From assembly GCA_964590755.1 (NCBI GenBank), contig CAZPYK010000099.1:1-5332 (forward strand): DNA of 5,332 bases. The letters run 5' to 3'. Positions 1 through 4,759 of this stretch are shown piece by piece (within the stretch, counting starts at the first letter, position 1; each line of letters begins with the position of its first letter). The DNA is from CAG-390 sp964590755. GTDB taxonomy: Bacteria > Bacillota > Clostridia > Oscillospirales > CAG-272. Under the pieces are notes generated by a model, which was given only the letters and a program-made list of their open reading frames with translations, made no database searches and had not been told where the DNA came from. The translations under genes were made by a program, and so were the position numbers.

Positions 1-13
1 GATCGGACATTGC

Positions 14-36
14 GGGCGACCACAGGTCGCCCCTAC
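14..36 (+). repeat. Hairpin module A (8-bp stem, 3-nt loop)
   Basis: GGGCGACC (14-21) pairs perfectly with GGTCGCCC (25-32) across the loop ACA and is followed by CTAC. The right half of the same module appears inverted at the extreme end of the window (5321-5332). There is no T tract, so an intrinsic terminator is unlikely. It shares its CCCCTAC end with other GC-rich palindromes here. Confidence 0.75.
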
Positions 37-45
37 GGGAGAGGC

Positions 46-97
46 GCGAACATGGAGCGAAGTCGTCAAAAACGGCGGGAGCAAGCCCCCGCCCTAC
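46..97 (+). repeat. Left arm of a 52-nt perfect inverted repeat
   Basis: By my base-by-base comparison, this segment is identical to the reverse complement of 5034-5085. It contains one spacer core (GCGAACATGGAGCG), a short linker (AAGTCGTCAAAAAC) and module B. Identity over 52 nt at a distance of about 5 kb implies recent duplication, recombination or gene conversion between the two flanks. Confidence 0.85.
74..97 (+). repeat. Hairpin module B, copy 1
   Basis: GGCGGG (74-79) pairs with CCCGCC (88-93) around an AGC/GC-containing loop, ending in CTAC. Identical 24-nt copies lie at 874-897 on this strand and at 5034-5057 and 5247-5270 on the other strand. From general experience, similar GC-rich dispersed elements are common between genes in Oscillospirales genomes. 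Confidence 0.8.
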
Positions 98-107
98 GGC
101 ATAGCCG

Positions 108-147
108 TTTAGATTGTGCGAAATGTAGGGAACGGTGCAAACATGGT
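108..147 (+). repeat. Module F (TTTAGATTGTGCGA core), copy 1
   Basis: The 14-nt core at 108-121 is repeated exactly at 693-706 and, inverted, at 5223-5236. In all three copies it is followed after about 12-16 nt by a spacer related to CGGTGCGAACATGG. It also follows module B directly both here and at 5223-5270, so the order B then F is kept on both flanks. Confidence 0.7.
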
Positions 148-212
148 GAGACGACGGAAAACAAAATCTTGCAATCTCCACGTCTGTAGGTGACGTTCCG
201 ACGTTTGCCAAG

Positions 213-260
213 CCTTCCCCAGTGGGGGAAGGGGGACCGCGTAGCGGTGGATGAGGTGGG
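213..260 (+). repeat. Two-hairpin module D, copy 1
   Basis: The first stem is CCTTCCCC (213-220) with GGGGAAGG (225-232) and loop AGTG. The second stem is ACCGC (236-240) with GCGGT (244-248) and loop GTA. A conserved tail GGATGAGGTGGGC follows. The same layout occurs on the minus strand at 371-419 and 496-546, and on the plus strand at 5101-5147, with changed but still complementary stems. Confidence 0.8.
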
Positions 261-306
261 CTGTGCAGTGTGTTAGCATTCAACAATATTAGGTCATATT
301 CCCGCC

Positions 307-323
307 GCAAGATACAATCTTGC
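307..323. repeat. 7-bp perfect hairpin
   Basis: GCAAGAT (307-313) is the exact reverse complement of ATCTTGC (317-323), separated by ACA. It incorporates the recurring ATCTTGCA motif, here turned into a palindrome. It has no T tract and no adjacent gene. Confidence 0.55.
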
Positions 324-344
324 AATCTTTCCGGCTATAAGGTA

Positions 345-366
345 GATTTTTGCTCACGCAAAAATC
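345..366 (-). repeat. 9-bp perfect hairpin with GTGA loop on the minus strand
   Basis: GATTTTTGC (345-353) and GCAAAAATC (358-366) are perfect complements around TCAC, which reads GTGA on the minus strand, a GNRA-type tetraloop. The tip TGCGTGAGCA is the same as in the hairpin at 844-871, although the stems below it are unrelated. Confidence 0.7.
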
Positions 367-370
367 CGCG

Positions 371-419
371 ACCTCCTCATCCGCCTCGCAAGCGAGGCAC
401 CTTCTCAGACATGAGAAGG
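371..419 (-). repeat. Two-hairpin module D, copy 2 (divergent stems)
   Basis: On the minus strand this is a D module with both stems altered. The first stem uses CCTTCTCA and TGAGAAGG (arms at 400-407 and 412-419). The second uses GCCTCGC and GCGAGGC (383-389 and 392-398). Relative to copy 1 the first stem has two base-pair changes, each compensated on the other arm. The GATGAGG tail is kept at 374-380. Confidence 0.75.
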
Positions 420-495
420 CTTACGACGTGCGGTGCGAACATGGAGCGACGGAACGACTACCTAACTTCGTGCGGTGCAAACATACTGCACAGCC

Positions 496-546
496 CACCT
501 CATCCGTCACGGCTTACGCCGTGCCACCTTCCCCCACTGGGGAAGG
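496..546 (-). repeat. Two-hairpin module D, copy 3
   Basis: The first stem is CCTTCCCC and GGGGAAGG (527-534 and 539-546), as in copies 1 and 4. The second stem is CACGGC and GCCGTG (508-513 and 518-523), unlike any other copy. The surrounding ~130 nt (431-570) match the inverted right-flank segment 5076-5210 closely, and the second stem is the main difference. Confidence 0.8.
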
Positions 547-640
547 CTTACAATGTGCGGTGCGAACATGGTGCGACGACGGAAAATAATGCGACGACGG
601 CGGCGGGAGACAAAAATCTTGCATTCTGTATTTCAACATC

Positions 641-683
641 GTAGGGCGTGCTACCTCGCCTGCGGCGAGGTAGCACGCCCTAC
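641..683. repeat. 20-bp perfect palindrome with 3-nt loop
   Basis: Positions 641-660 are the exact reverse complement of 664-683, separated only by TGC. The arms begin GTAGGGCG and end CGCCCTAC, the same terminal sequence seen on modules A and B. There is no T tract on either side, so it is not a canonical intrinsic terminator. It would form a very stable cruciform in DNA or hairpin in RNA and is the strongest single dyad in the window. Confidence 0.9.
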
Positions 684-692
684 ACACAGCAA

Positions 693-735
693 TTTAGATT
701 GTGCGAGACGTATGAGTCGGTGCGAACATGGTGCG
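693..735 (+). repeat. Module F, copy 2
   Basis: The exact 14-nt core is at 693-706, followed by TATGAGTCGGTGCGAACATG as in the inverted copy at 5201-5220. It is a closer match to that copy than to copy 1. Confidence 0.65.
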
Positions 736-750
736 GTGGGATATAATAAT

Positions 751-778
751 CCCGGATGGCGCTTTCGCGCCACCCGGG
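751..778 (-). repeat. 12-bp 'head' hairpin of the 110-bp unit
   Basis: CCCGGATGGCGC (751-762) faces GCGCCACCCGGG (767-778) across TTTC. On the plus strand there is one A-C mismatch. On the minus strand that pair becomes a G-U wobble and the loop becomes GAAA, a GNRA tetraloop, so an RNA made from the minus strand would pair fully. The half sequence CTCGGGTGGC, without its partner arm, heads the repeat units at 4641, 4660, 4770, 4881 and (inverted) 984-993. The partner-bearing version here may be the intact form. Confidence 0.7.
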
Positions 779-788
779 TTTAAAAAAT

Positions 789-840
789 TAAATGTTCCGT
801 GCTTTCTATATTGGTGTAGTGGATATGATTCCATATCACT
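789..840 (-). repeat. Degenerate copy (L2) of the ~110-bp unit
   Basis: The minus strand carries the end of the unit (AGCACGGAACATTTAA, with ACTACACCAATATAG upstream). The part with GGATCTATATCTGA is missing, and modules at 844-897 stand in its place. It forms its own small hairpin, ATATG (823-827) with CATAT (832-836), extended by AGTG/CACT with a one-base bulge. Confidence 0.65.
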
Positions 841-843
841 TTG

Positions 844-871
844 GAGTTCAAATGCGTGAGCATTTGAACTC
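844..871 (+). repeat. 12-bp perfect hairpin with GTGA tetraloop
   Basis: GAGTTCAAATGC (844-855) is the exact reverse complement of GCATTTGAACTC (860-871), separated by GTGA. It lies between a broken repeat unit (789-840) and module B (874-897). No T tract follows. The tip TGCGTGAGCA matches the hairpin at 345-366. Confidence 0.85.
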
Positions 872-873
872 GC

Positions 874-897
874 GGCGGGAGCAAGCCCCCGCCCTAC
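874..897 (+). repeat. Hairpin module B, copy 2
   Basis: Identical to 74-97. It directly abuts repeat unit L1 and the GTGA hairpin, so it appears to have been inserted in, or to have replaced part of, a tandem unit array. Confidence 0.8.
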
Positions 898-997
898 ATG
901 TTCCGTGCTCGTTATATTGGTATAGTAGATATGATAACGAAATCTTTCACCATCGAGGTATGAACATCAGATATAGATCCAACGCCACCCGAGCTTA
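898..997 (-). repeat. ~100-bp repeat unit L1, abutting the binding-protein stop codon
   Basis: Read on the minus strand, this unit begins at the TAA stop of the binding-protein gene and runs through CTCGGGTGGCG, TTGGATCTATATCTGA, TTATCATATCTACTATACCA and AGCACGGAACAT. It differs from unit R1 (4651-4759) at about five positions over 96 nt. Internal arms TCGTTAT (909-915) and ATAACGA (934-940) are complementary. The unit lies in the same orientation relative to its upstream gene as R1-R3 do to theirs. Confidence 0.85.
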
Positions 998-2503
998 AGA
1001 AAGACCGAATTTTTTAAGCGTTTGATTGATATCCGCCTTTATGACCTTGCCCATTTTGCTTATCTGGTTGCTGATATCGGTGCTTCCGGATTTAAACACG
1101 TTTTGAACCGTCGTGCGCAAGCTGCCGAAGTCGTAGACATACACGGGCTCAAGGCGACCGTTGGCATAGACGATGTTGAGCATCTCTATCGCCTCGGGGT
1201 CGCGAACGTACTTATAGCAGAGCGTAACCTCGTAATAGGCGGGCTTCACCTTTTGATGAGACACGGCTGCCATGTTTTCGAGTATCACACCGATGTCGTC
1301 CATGAGTCGCGTTCCGGTCGGAACCGCCATGCAGGCAGAGTTATAGACCACGGGGGAGATATAATCCTTCTGGTCCTTGTCGTATTTCGGCGAGGGGACC
1401 ACTCCGTATGAGAAGGGATCGTCTCTGTGATCCTTCAGCCTTCCGGTGACCTCATACATAAAGAGCGTACGCCCTTGCGAGAAGGTGACACAGTGCCCCG
1501 TGGGCAGCTCGCTCCAGCCGTCGCTGAGCGAGTTGGCACAAAGAATGTTATCGTAAAGCGGAGCCGAGATCTTGGTAAAGCCGTTAAGGAAGCGCTCGCT
1601 CGCGCCCGAGAAGTTGGCGTTCGGAACATTGTTCTCGTCATATTCGAGCAGGGGAGTGTCAAAGCCGATAAGCATCGAATATCCCGCGTTGGTGGAGCAG
1701 GTGATGCCGTATATGCTCGTGGAATCGGCTGCGTTTTTAACTCCGTCGGCTCCCGCGTTGCTGGAAACGATGCGGCACATTTCGGTGACCTTTTCTATCG
1801 TCCAGTCGCCGCTTCTGACCAGCTTATAGGGGTTCTCCAGCGCCTCGTAATCCTCTATCATCTGCATGTTGAACGCCAGCATGTAGAATGCCTCGTGATA
1901 CATTAGGTGGATGTCGGAGAAAAGTCCGTATCTTGCCGAGCCGATGGAGATGCTGTCGGACGCGGTCGGATACCACCATTCCTTGTCAAGATCCATGTCG
2001 TCAAGGGTGGTAAGGTCGGTGAGTCTGTTTTCCTGTGCCATCGACACGACGTCGGTGCAGTTGCTGAATATGACGTCGTATTTGTGGTCGCCCGAGGCCT
2101 GGTCGGTGATCAGCACGCTCTTGACGCCGGATACCGTCTCTATCTCAAGCTCGACATTTATGTTGTCCTCAAGAATGCTGTTGCGCGCGAGCACGGCGTT
2201 GGTAAGTGTGTCGCCCTCGGCATCCGAATCGGCATCCATGGTCGTGAGTGCCCACGAGCAGGTGAGGTTCAATATGTTCACCGTCTCATTGTTGAGGTTG
2301 GCGGTCGGAACATCGGCATAGATGTCGGCGGTGGTCTCGGCGCCGTCATCCGGCGGCAGATCGACCGCGGCAGTGGTGGTCTCGCTCTCGGGATCGTCCG
2401 GCTGCTTTACGCAGGACGCAAACATGCCGAGCAGAGTCAGCATTGCCAAGATCAACGCAAATAGCTTGAAGGTTATCGTTGTCGTCGTCGAACTCTTGTT
2501 CAT
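995..2503 (-). CDS. Extracellular solute-binding lipoprotein (ABC importer type)
   Basis: This 502-residue protein should capture a solute outside the membrane and pass it to an ABC permease. Residues 1-31 form a lipoprotein signal: a short polar N-terminus with Lys13, a hydrophobic core (14-28), then FASC with Cys31 as the lipid-attachment residue. An acidic Thr/Pro-rich linker (32-68) leads to the binding domain. Features typical of Clostridia family-1-like binding proteins include YDVIFSN (142-148), EWWYP (175-179), NPYKLVRSGDWTIEKV (224-239), GRTLFMYEV (344-352), and a C-terminal stretch with KYVRDPEAIEMLNIVYANG (431-449). I chose the ATG at 2503 because GGAGGA lies 7 nt upstream and the promoter -10 (2574-2579) excludes the longer reading from 2602. 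No permease or ATPase gene is in the window, so the ligand is unknown. A sugar or oligosaccharide is the usual guess for this family beside an AraC regulator. The stop codon adjoins a repeat unit. Confidence 0.9.
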   Translation of the reverse strand: MNKSSTTTTITFKLFALILAMLTLLGMFASCVKQPDDPESETTTAAVDLPPDDGAETTADIYADVPTANLNNETVNILNLTCSWALTTMDADSDAEGDTLTNAVLARNSILEDNINVELEIETVSGVKSVLITDQASGDHKYDVIFSNCTDVVSMAQENRLTDLTTLDDMDLDKEWWYPTASDSISIGSARYGLFSDIHLMYHEAFYMLAFNMQMIEDYEALENPYKLVRSGDWTIEKVTEMCRIVSSNAGADGVKNAADSTSIYGITCSTNAGYSMLIGFDTPLLEYDENNVPNANFSGASERFLNGFTKISAPLYDNILCANSLSDGWSELPTGHCVTFSQGRTLFMYEVTGRLKDHRDDPFSYGVVPSPKYDKDQKDYISPVVYNSACMAVPTGTRLMDDIGVILENMAAVSHQKVKPAYYEVTLCYKYVRDPEAIEMLNIVYANGRLEPVYVYDFGSLRTTVQNVFKSGSTDISNQISKMGKVIKADINQTLKKFGLS

Positions 2504-2510
2504 CGGGGTA

Positions 2511-2516
2511 TCCTCC
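2511..2516 (-). promoter_or_regulatory. Ribosome binding site of the binding-protein gene
   Basis: GGAGGA on the minus strand with a 7-nt spacer to the ATG at 2503-2501. This fixes the start at residue 34 of the longest open frame. Confidence 0.9.
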
Positions 2517-2537
2517 GTTTGGGAATATTTGTTTTTT

Positions 2538-2563
2538 GACGATCGCACGCCCGTGTTATCGTC
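2538..2563. promoter_or_regulatory. 26-bp imperfect dyad in the leader of the binding-protein mRNA
   Basis: GACGAT (2538-2543) mirrors ATCGTC (2558-2563), and CACG (2546-2549) mirrors CGTG (2552-2555), with a mismatched dinucleotide between the arms on each side. It falls at about +4 to +29 from the predicted start. It could be an operator that blocks early elongation, or an RNA stem near the 5' end. No T run follows on the minus strand, so it is not an intrinsic terminator. Confidence 0.5.
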
Positions 2564-2573
2564 TCTCATCATA

Positions 2574-2602
2574 ATTATACCACTTATCGGAATCAAAAAC
2601 AA
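2574..2602 (-). promoter_or_regulatory. Promoter of the binding-protein gene
   Basis: On the minus strand: a perfect TATAAT (-10, 2579-2574) preceded by TGG, an extended -10 element, and a weak -35 TTGTTT (2602-2597) at a 17-nt spacing. The start is predicted near 2567, giving a leader of about 64 nt. The poor -35 combined with a strong extended -10 suggests activator dependence. Confidence 0.75.
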
Positions 2603-2617
2603 TGGAATATTTCCATT
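2601..2617. promoter_or_regulatory. Perfect 7+3+7 palindrome, candidate operator
   Basis: AATGGAA (2601-2607) and TTCCATT (2611-2617) are exact complements around TAT. The centre (2609) lies about 42 bp upstream of the predicted binding-protein start and overlaps its weak -35, which is where class II activators bind. It lies about 94 bp upstream of the predicted araC-side start. Assigning it to the adjacent AraC protein is inference. Confidence 0.55.
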
Positions 2618-2667
2618 TGAACATCGAATAAAGTAACAGAATTAACCGAAAAAAACACAAATAAGAC

Positions 2668-2696
2668 TTGACTTTTTCGACAATATGTGATATATT
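2668..2696 (+). promoter_or_regulatory. Promoter of the AraC-carboxypeptidase operon
   Basis: TTGACT (-35, 2668-2673), a 17-nt spacer, then TATATT (-10, 2691-2696) preceded by TGA (extended -10). The start is predicted near 2703, leaving a leader of about 29 nt. The strong match to consensus suggests substantial basal expression. Confidence 0.8.
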
Positions 2697-2716
2697 GAAT
2701 GAGACACAGGGTTGAT

Positions 2717-2721
2717 GGAGG
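2717..2721 (+). promoter_or_regulatory. Ribosome binding site of the AraC-family gene
   Basis: GGAGG followed 10 nt later by ATG (2732). It supports the 2732 start over the upstream ATG at 2699, which lies before the predicted transcription start and has no such site. Confidence 0.8.
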
Positions 2722-2731
2722 ATACGTTTTC

Positions 2732-3544
2732 ATGGCAAGTAAAAATATGTGCAAATTCCCCGCCTCGCTGCTTACCGACACGCTCAACGTGCATTGCTTC
2801 GTGCTTGAGACCGAGCCCGAGGTGATGCAAGAGCCGGTGCAACTTACCTCTAACAAGGTCATGCTGGTGACATCCGGCGAGGGCGGAGTGACTTTTGATG
2901 ACACATATTATGAACTTTGCACCGGAACACTGCTCTTCGGTTTCACCGGAGAGCGATTTTGCGTGACCGAGCCGCGGGAGCTTTCATATCTTTATCTTCA
3001 ATTTGACGGCACTCGCGCGGACGAGCTGTTTCACCGTTTCGGCATCAACGAGCACGGGAGACGGTTTGCGAAAATGGACGGTCTCATTCCGATCCTGCAC
3101 GAAAGCCTTTTGCGCGCCTCCGAGCTGACCATCGATCTCGCGGCGGAAAGCATGCTGCTCTATATTTTTTCGCGCCTATCGGGAATGCTGACACCGCAAA
3201 ACGACCTTGTCAACCGCATTCTGTGCATCACGGATGAATCCTTCACCGACCCGAATCTTTCCCTCAGCGGCATTGCCGCCGAGCTGTCATATCATCCCAA
3301 ATACCTCTCGCACATCTTCAAGGAGCGTCAGGGGATGGGATATACCGAATATCTTTGCCGACTTCGCATAAAATTTGCCGTGTCGCTCTTCGACCGCGGC
3401 ATCGATTCGGTCAAAAATGTCGCGTGGCTTTCCGGATTTACCGATCCGCTTTACTTTTCGACGGTATTCAAAAAGAAGATGGGCGTATCCCCCAGTGAAT
3501 ACAAGAAGACAAAGCGCGGAGAGGCAAGTTCGAAGGACGAATAA
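2732..3544 (+). CDS. AraC-family transcriptional regulator
   Basis: This 270-residue cytoplasmic DNA-binding regulator has the usual two-part layout. Residues 1 to about 150 resemble the cupin-like sensory half of AraC proteins: beta-rich, Gly-containing stretches such as VTSGEGGVTF (46-55) and LYLQFDG (87-93). The C-terminal AraC/XylS DNA-binding domain spans about 158-258. Its first helix-turn-helix includes LSGIAAELSYHPKYLSHIFK (178-197). The second carries the hallmark VAWLSGFTDPLYFSTVFKKK (230-249), ending in GVSPSEYKK. The length is normal for the family. It diverges from a solute-binding lipoprotein gene, a common arrangement in which the regulator senses the imported compound, and is probably cotranscribed with the carboxypeptidase 27 nt downstream. 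The ligand cannot be read from the sequence. Confidence 0.93.
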   Translation: MASKNMCKFPASLLTDTLNVHCFVLETEPEVMQEPVQLTSNKVMLVTSGEGGVTFDDTYYELCTGTLLFGFTGERFCVTEPRELSYLYLQFDGTRADELFHRFGINEHGRRFAKMDGLIPILHESLLRASELTIDLAAESMLLYIFSRLSGMLTPQNDLVNRILCITDESFTDPNLSLSGIAAELSYHPKYLSHIFKERQGMGYTEYLCRLRIKFAVSLFDRGIDSVKNVAWLSGFTDPLYFSTVFKKKMGVSPSEYKKTKRGEASSKDE

Positions 3545-3571
3545 AAAAATCAACAAGGAACTATCACGATA

Positions 3572-4639
3572 ATGAACACGATCTCTATCAAAACAAGACT
3601 TTTCGCGGCGGCTTTGGCGCTCGCATCGCTGCTGCTCCTTCTCGGCTCCTGCACGGTCACCGGATCGGGCGAAACTACCACCGCCGATCACGGCATATCC
3701 GAGGTCACGCCGTCCTGCTCCGAGCCGACCGACACCAACGGATCCACCGATAGCTCGGAGCACACCTCCGCCGCGGATACCGCGACGACCGCCGCGCCGA
3801 TAACGACCCCCGAACCGGAGCTGACGCTCGCCGAGCTTCCCGCGGGCACTCTGCACGCCTCGCACGCGGTGATCTATGACGTCGCCGAGCGCCGCGCGAT
3901 CTATCTGCACAACACGACAAAGACCGATCGCATCTATCCCGCCAGCACGACAAAGCTGTTCACAGCATGGCTCGCACTGCAATATCTCGATCCCGCGGAT
4001 GTCATCGCGGCGGGCGACGAGCTCGATCTGCTCGCATCCGACGCGTCGATCGCATACATAAAGAAGGGTCACTGTCTGACCGCCGAAATGCTTGTCGAAG
4101 CGATGCTGCTGCCCAGCGGCGGAGATGCCGCCTACGTAATAGCCGCGGCGGCGGGAAGAAGGATCGCCAACAGCAACAACATTACCGGCAAAAAGGCGAT
4201 ATCCACCTTTGTCGACGAGATGAATCGCCGCCTTGCCTCCATGGGCCTGACCGGCACACATTTTTCGAATCCCGACGGCTATCACGCCGACGATCATTAT
4301 TCCACGCTTGAGGACATGGCGGCGATCGGCGCCCTCGCGCTGGATAACGCGACCATCATGAAATATGCGGTCTTGAAGTCCGACCGAGTCGTTTACGCCA
4401 GCGGACAGACCAACACCTGGACCAACACCAACGAGCTGATAGATCCCGAATCGATCAGCTACTGCGCCGAGGCGATCGGGCTTAAGACCGGATCGACCGA
4501 CGAGGCGGGCTATTGCGTCATGACCGCGACACGCGACGCCGACGGAAAATATTATATCATCGGAGTGTTCGGCTCCCCCACCGGCTCGGGCAGATTCTTC
4601 GATGCCGCCACACTCATAAAACACGTTTTAAATTTTTAA
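3572..4639 (+). CDS. D-alanyl-D-alanine carboxypeptidase, lipoprotein, peptidase family S11
   Basis: This 355-residue penicillin-binding protein should trim the terminal D-Ala from peptidoglycan stem peptides outside the membrane. Residues 1-27 form a lipoprotein signal with the lipobox LGSC (Cys27). A Ser/Thr/Pro-rich linker (28-83) follows. The catalytic domain has the nucleophile motif STTK (Ser125, Lys128) in YPASTTKLF, and KTG (305-307) in GLKTGSTDEAGY. The second motif reads SGG (182-184) in LLPSGGDAA, where family members usually have SGN. Downstream, HFSNPDGYH (230-238) is a typical S11 segment. Only about 48 residues follow KTG, so the C-terminal beta domain of PBP5-type enzymes is absent and the lipid replaces the usual C-terminal membrane anchor. 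The ribosome site is weak (AAGGA, 3555-3559, 12 nt from ATG), which fits translation within the regulator's transcript. The final codons (AAT TTT TAA) run into a repeat that abuts the stop. Confidence 0.93.
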   Translation: MNTISIKTRLFAAALALASLLLLLGSCTVTGSGETTTADHGISEVTPSCSEPTDTNGSTDSSEHTSAADTATTAAPITTPEPELTLAELPAGTLHASHAVIYDVAERRAIYLHNTTKTDRIYPASTTKLFTAWLALQYLDPADVIAAGDELDLLASDASIAYIKKGHCLTAEMLVEAMLLPSGGDAAYVIAAAAGRRIANSNNITGKKAISTFVDEMNRRLASMGLTGTHFSNPDGYHADDHYSTLEDMAAIGALALDNATIMKYAVLKSDRVVYASGQTNTWTNTNELIDPESISYCAEAIGLKTGSTDEAGYCVMTATRDADGKYYIIGVFGSPTGSGRFFDAATLIKHVLNF

Positions 4640-4669
4640 ACTCGGGTGGCTTTTTTAAACTCGGGTGGC
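4633..4669 (+). repeat. Direct duplication of an 18-nt repeat head across the carboxypeptidase stop
   Basis: TTTTTAAACTCGGGTGGC occurs at 4633-4650 and again at 4652-4669. The first copy contains the final Phe codon and TAA stop of the carboxypeptidase gene. The second starts repeat unit R1. It is the single-arm form of the hairpin at 751-778. Confidence 0.85.
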
Positions 4670-4759
4670 GTTGGATCTATATCTGAGCTTTATACCTCGA
4701 TGGTGAAGGACTTCGTTATCATATCTACTATACCAATATAACGAGCACGGAACATTTAG
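4651..4759 (+). repeat. ~110-bp tandem unit R1
   Basis: This is the first of three tandem copies. It resembles L1 (inverted, 898-997) more than R2 and R3: it shares CTCGATGGTGAA and ACCAATATAACGAGCACGG with L1. The complementary arms TCGTTAT (4713-4719) and ATAACGA (4738-4744) can pair across 18 nt. Confidence 0.85.

Larger units (their letters stand above)
1..750. repeat. Left flank: gene-free mosaic of short hairpin repeats
   Basis: I find no credible gene in this stretch. It is assembled from short modules that recur on both flanks. The commonest is a spacer with core TGCGAACATGG, seen in exact or near form around 45-55, 135-145, 434-444, 475-484, 560-571 and 720-731, and on the opposite strand near 5077, 5163, 5201 and 5305. 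A second short motif, ATCTTGCA with AT-rich flanks, recurs at 166-173, 317-324 and 617-623. Between them sit the individually listed palindromes. The open frames through here have no ribosome binding sites, have low-complexity Arg/His/Pro-rich translations, and are best explained as chance readings through GC-rich repeats. I see no tRNA or rRNA signature. Confidence 0.8.

Noticed and set aside
751..787. Intrinsic terminator at the 12-bp hairpin
   Set aside because: On the plus strand only three T residues follow before an A run. On the minus strand, ATTATTAT follows the stem. Neither is a proper T tract.
270..998. Several overlapping 68-124 residue frames in the left flank
   Set aside because: They run through palindromic repeats in shifting frames, have no ribosome binding site, and the same peptide fragments recur because the DNA modules recur.
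993..1019. Terminator from GCTTAA (993-998) and TTAAGC (1014-1019) at the end of the binding-protein gene
   Set aside because: Six AT-rich pairs inside the coding end with no T run after them on the minus strand make a weak, unlikely terminator.
2504..2602. 33-residue N-terminal extension of the binding protein
   Set aside because: It would begin upstream of the predicted promoter -10, has no ribosome site, and would bury the lipoprotein signal.
2699..2731. Upstream ATG for the AraC-family gene
   Set aside because: It lies before the predicted transcription start and has no ribosome site, whereas 2732 has GGAGG at a usable distance.
3287..4624. 445-residue open frame on the minus strand
   Set aside because: It lies opposite the AraC and carboxypeptidase genes, which have clear family motifs. 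Its translation is Arg/Gly-rich and low in recognisable motifs, as expected from an antisense reading of high-GC codons.
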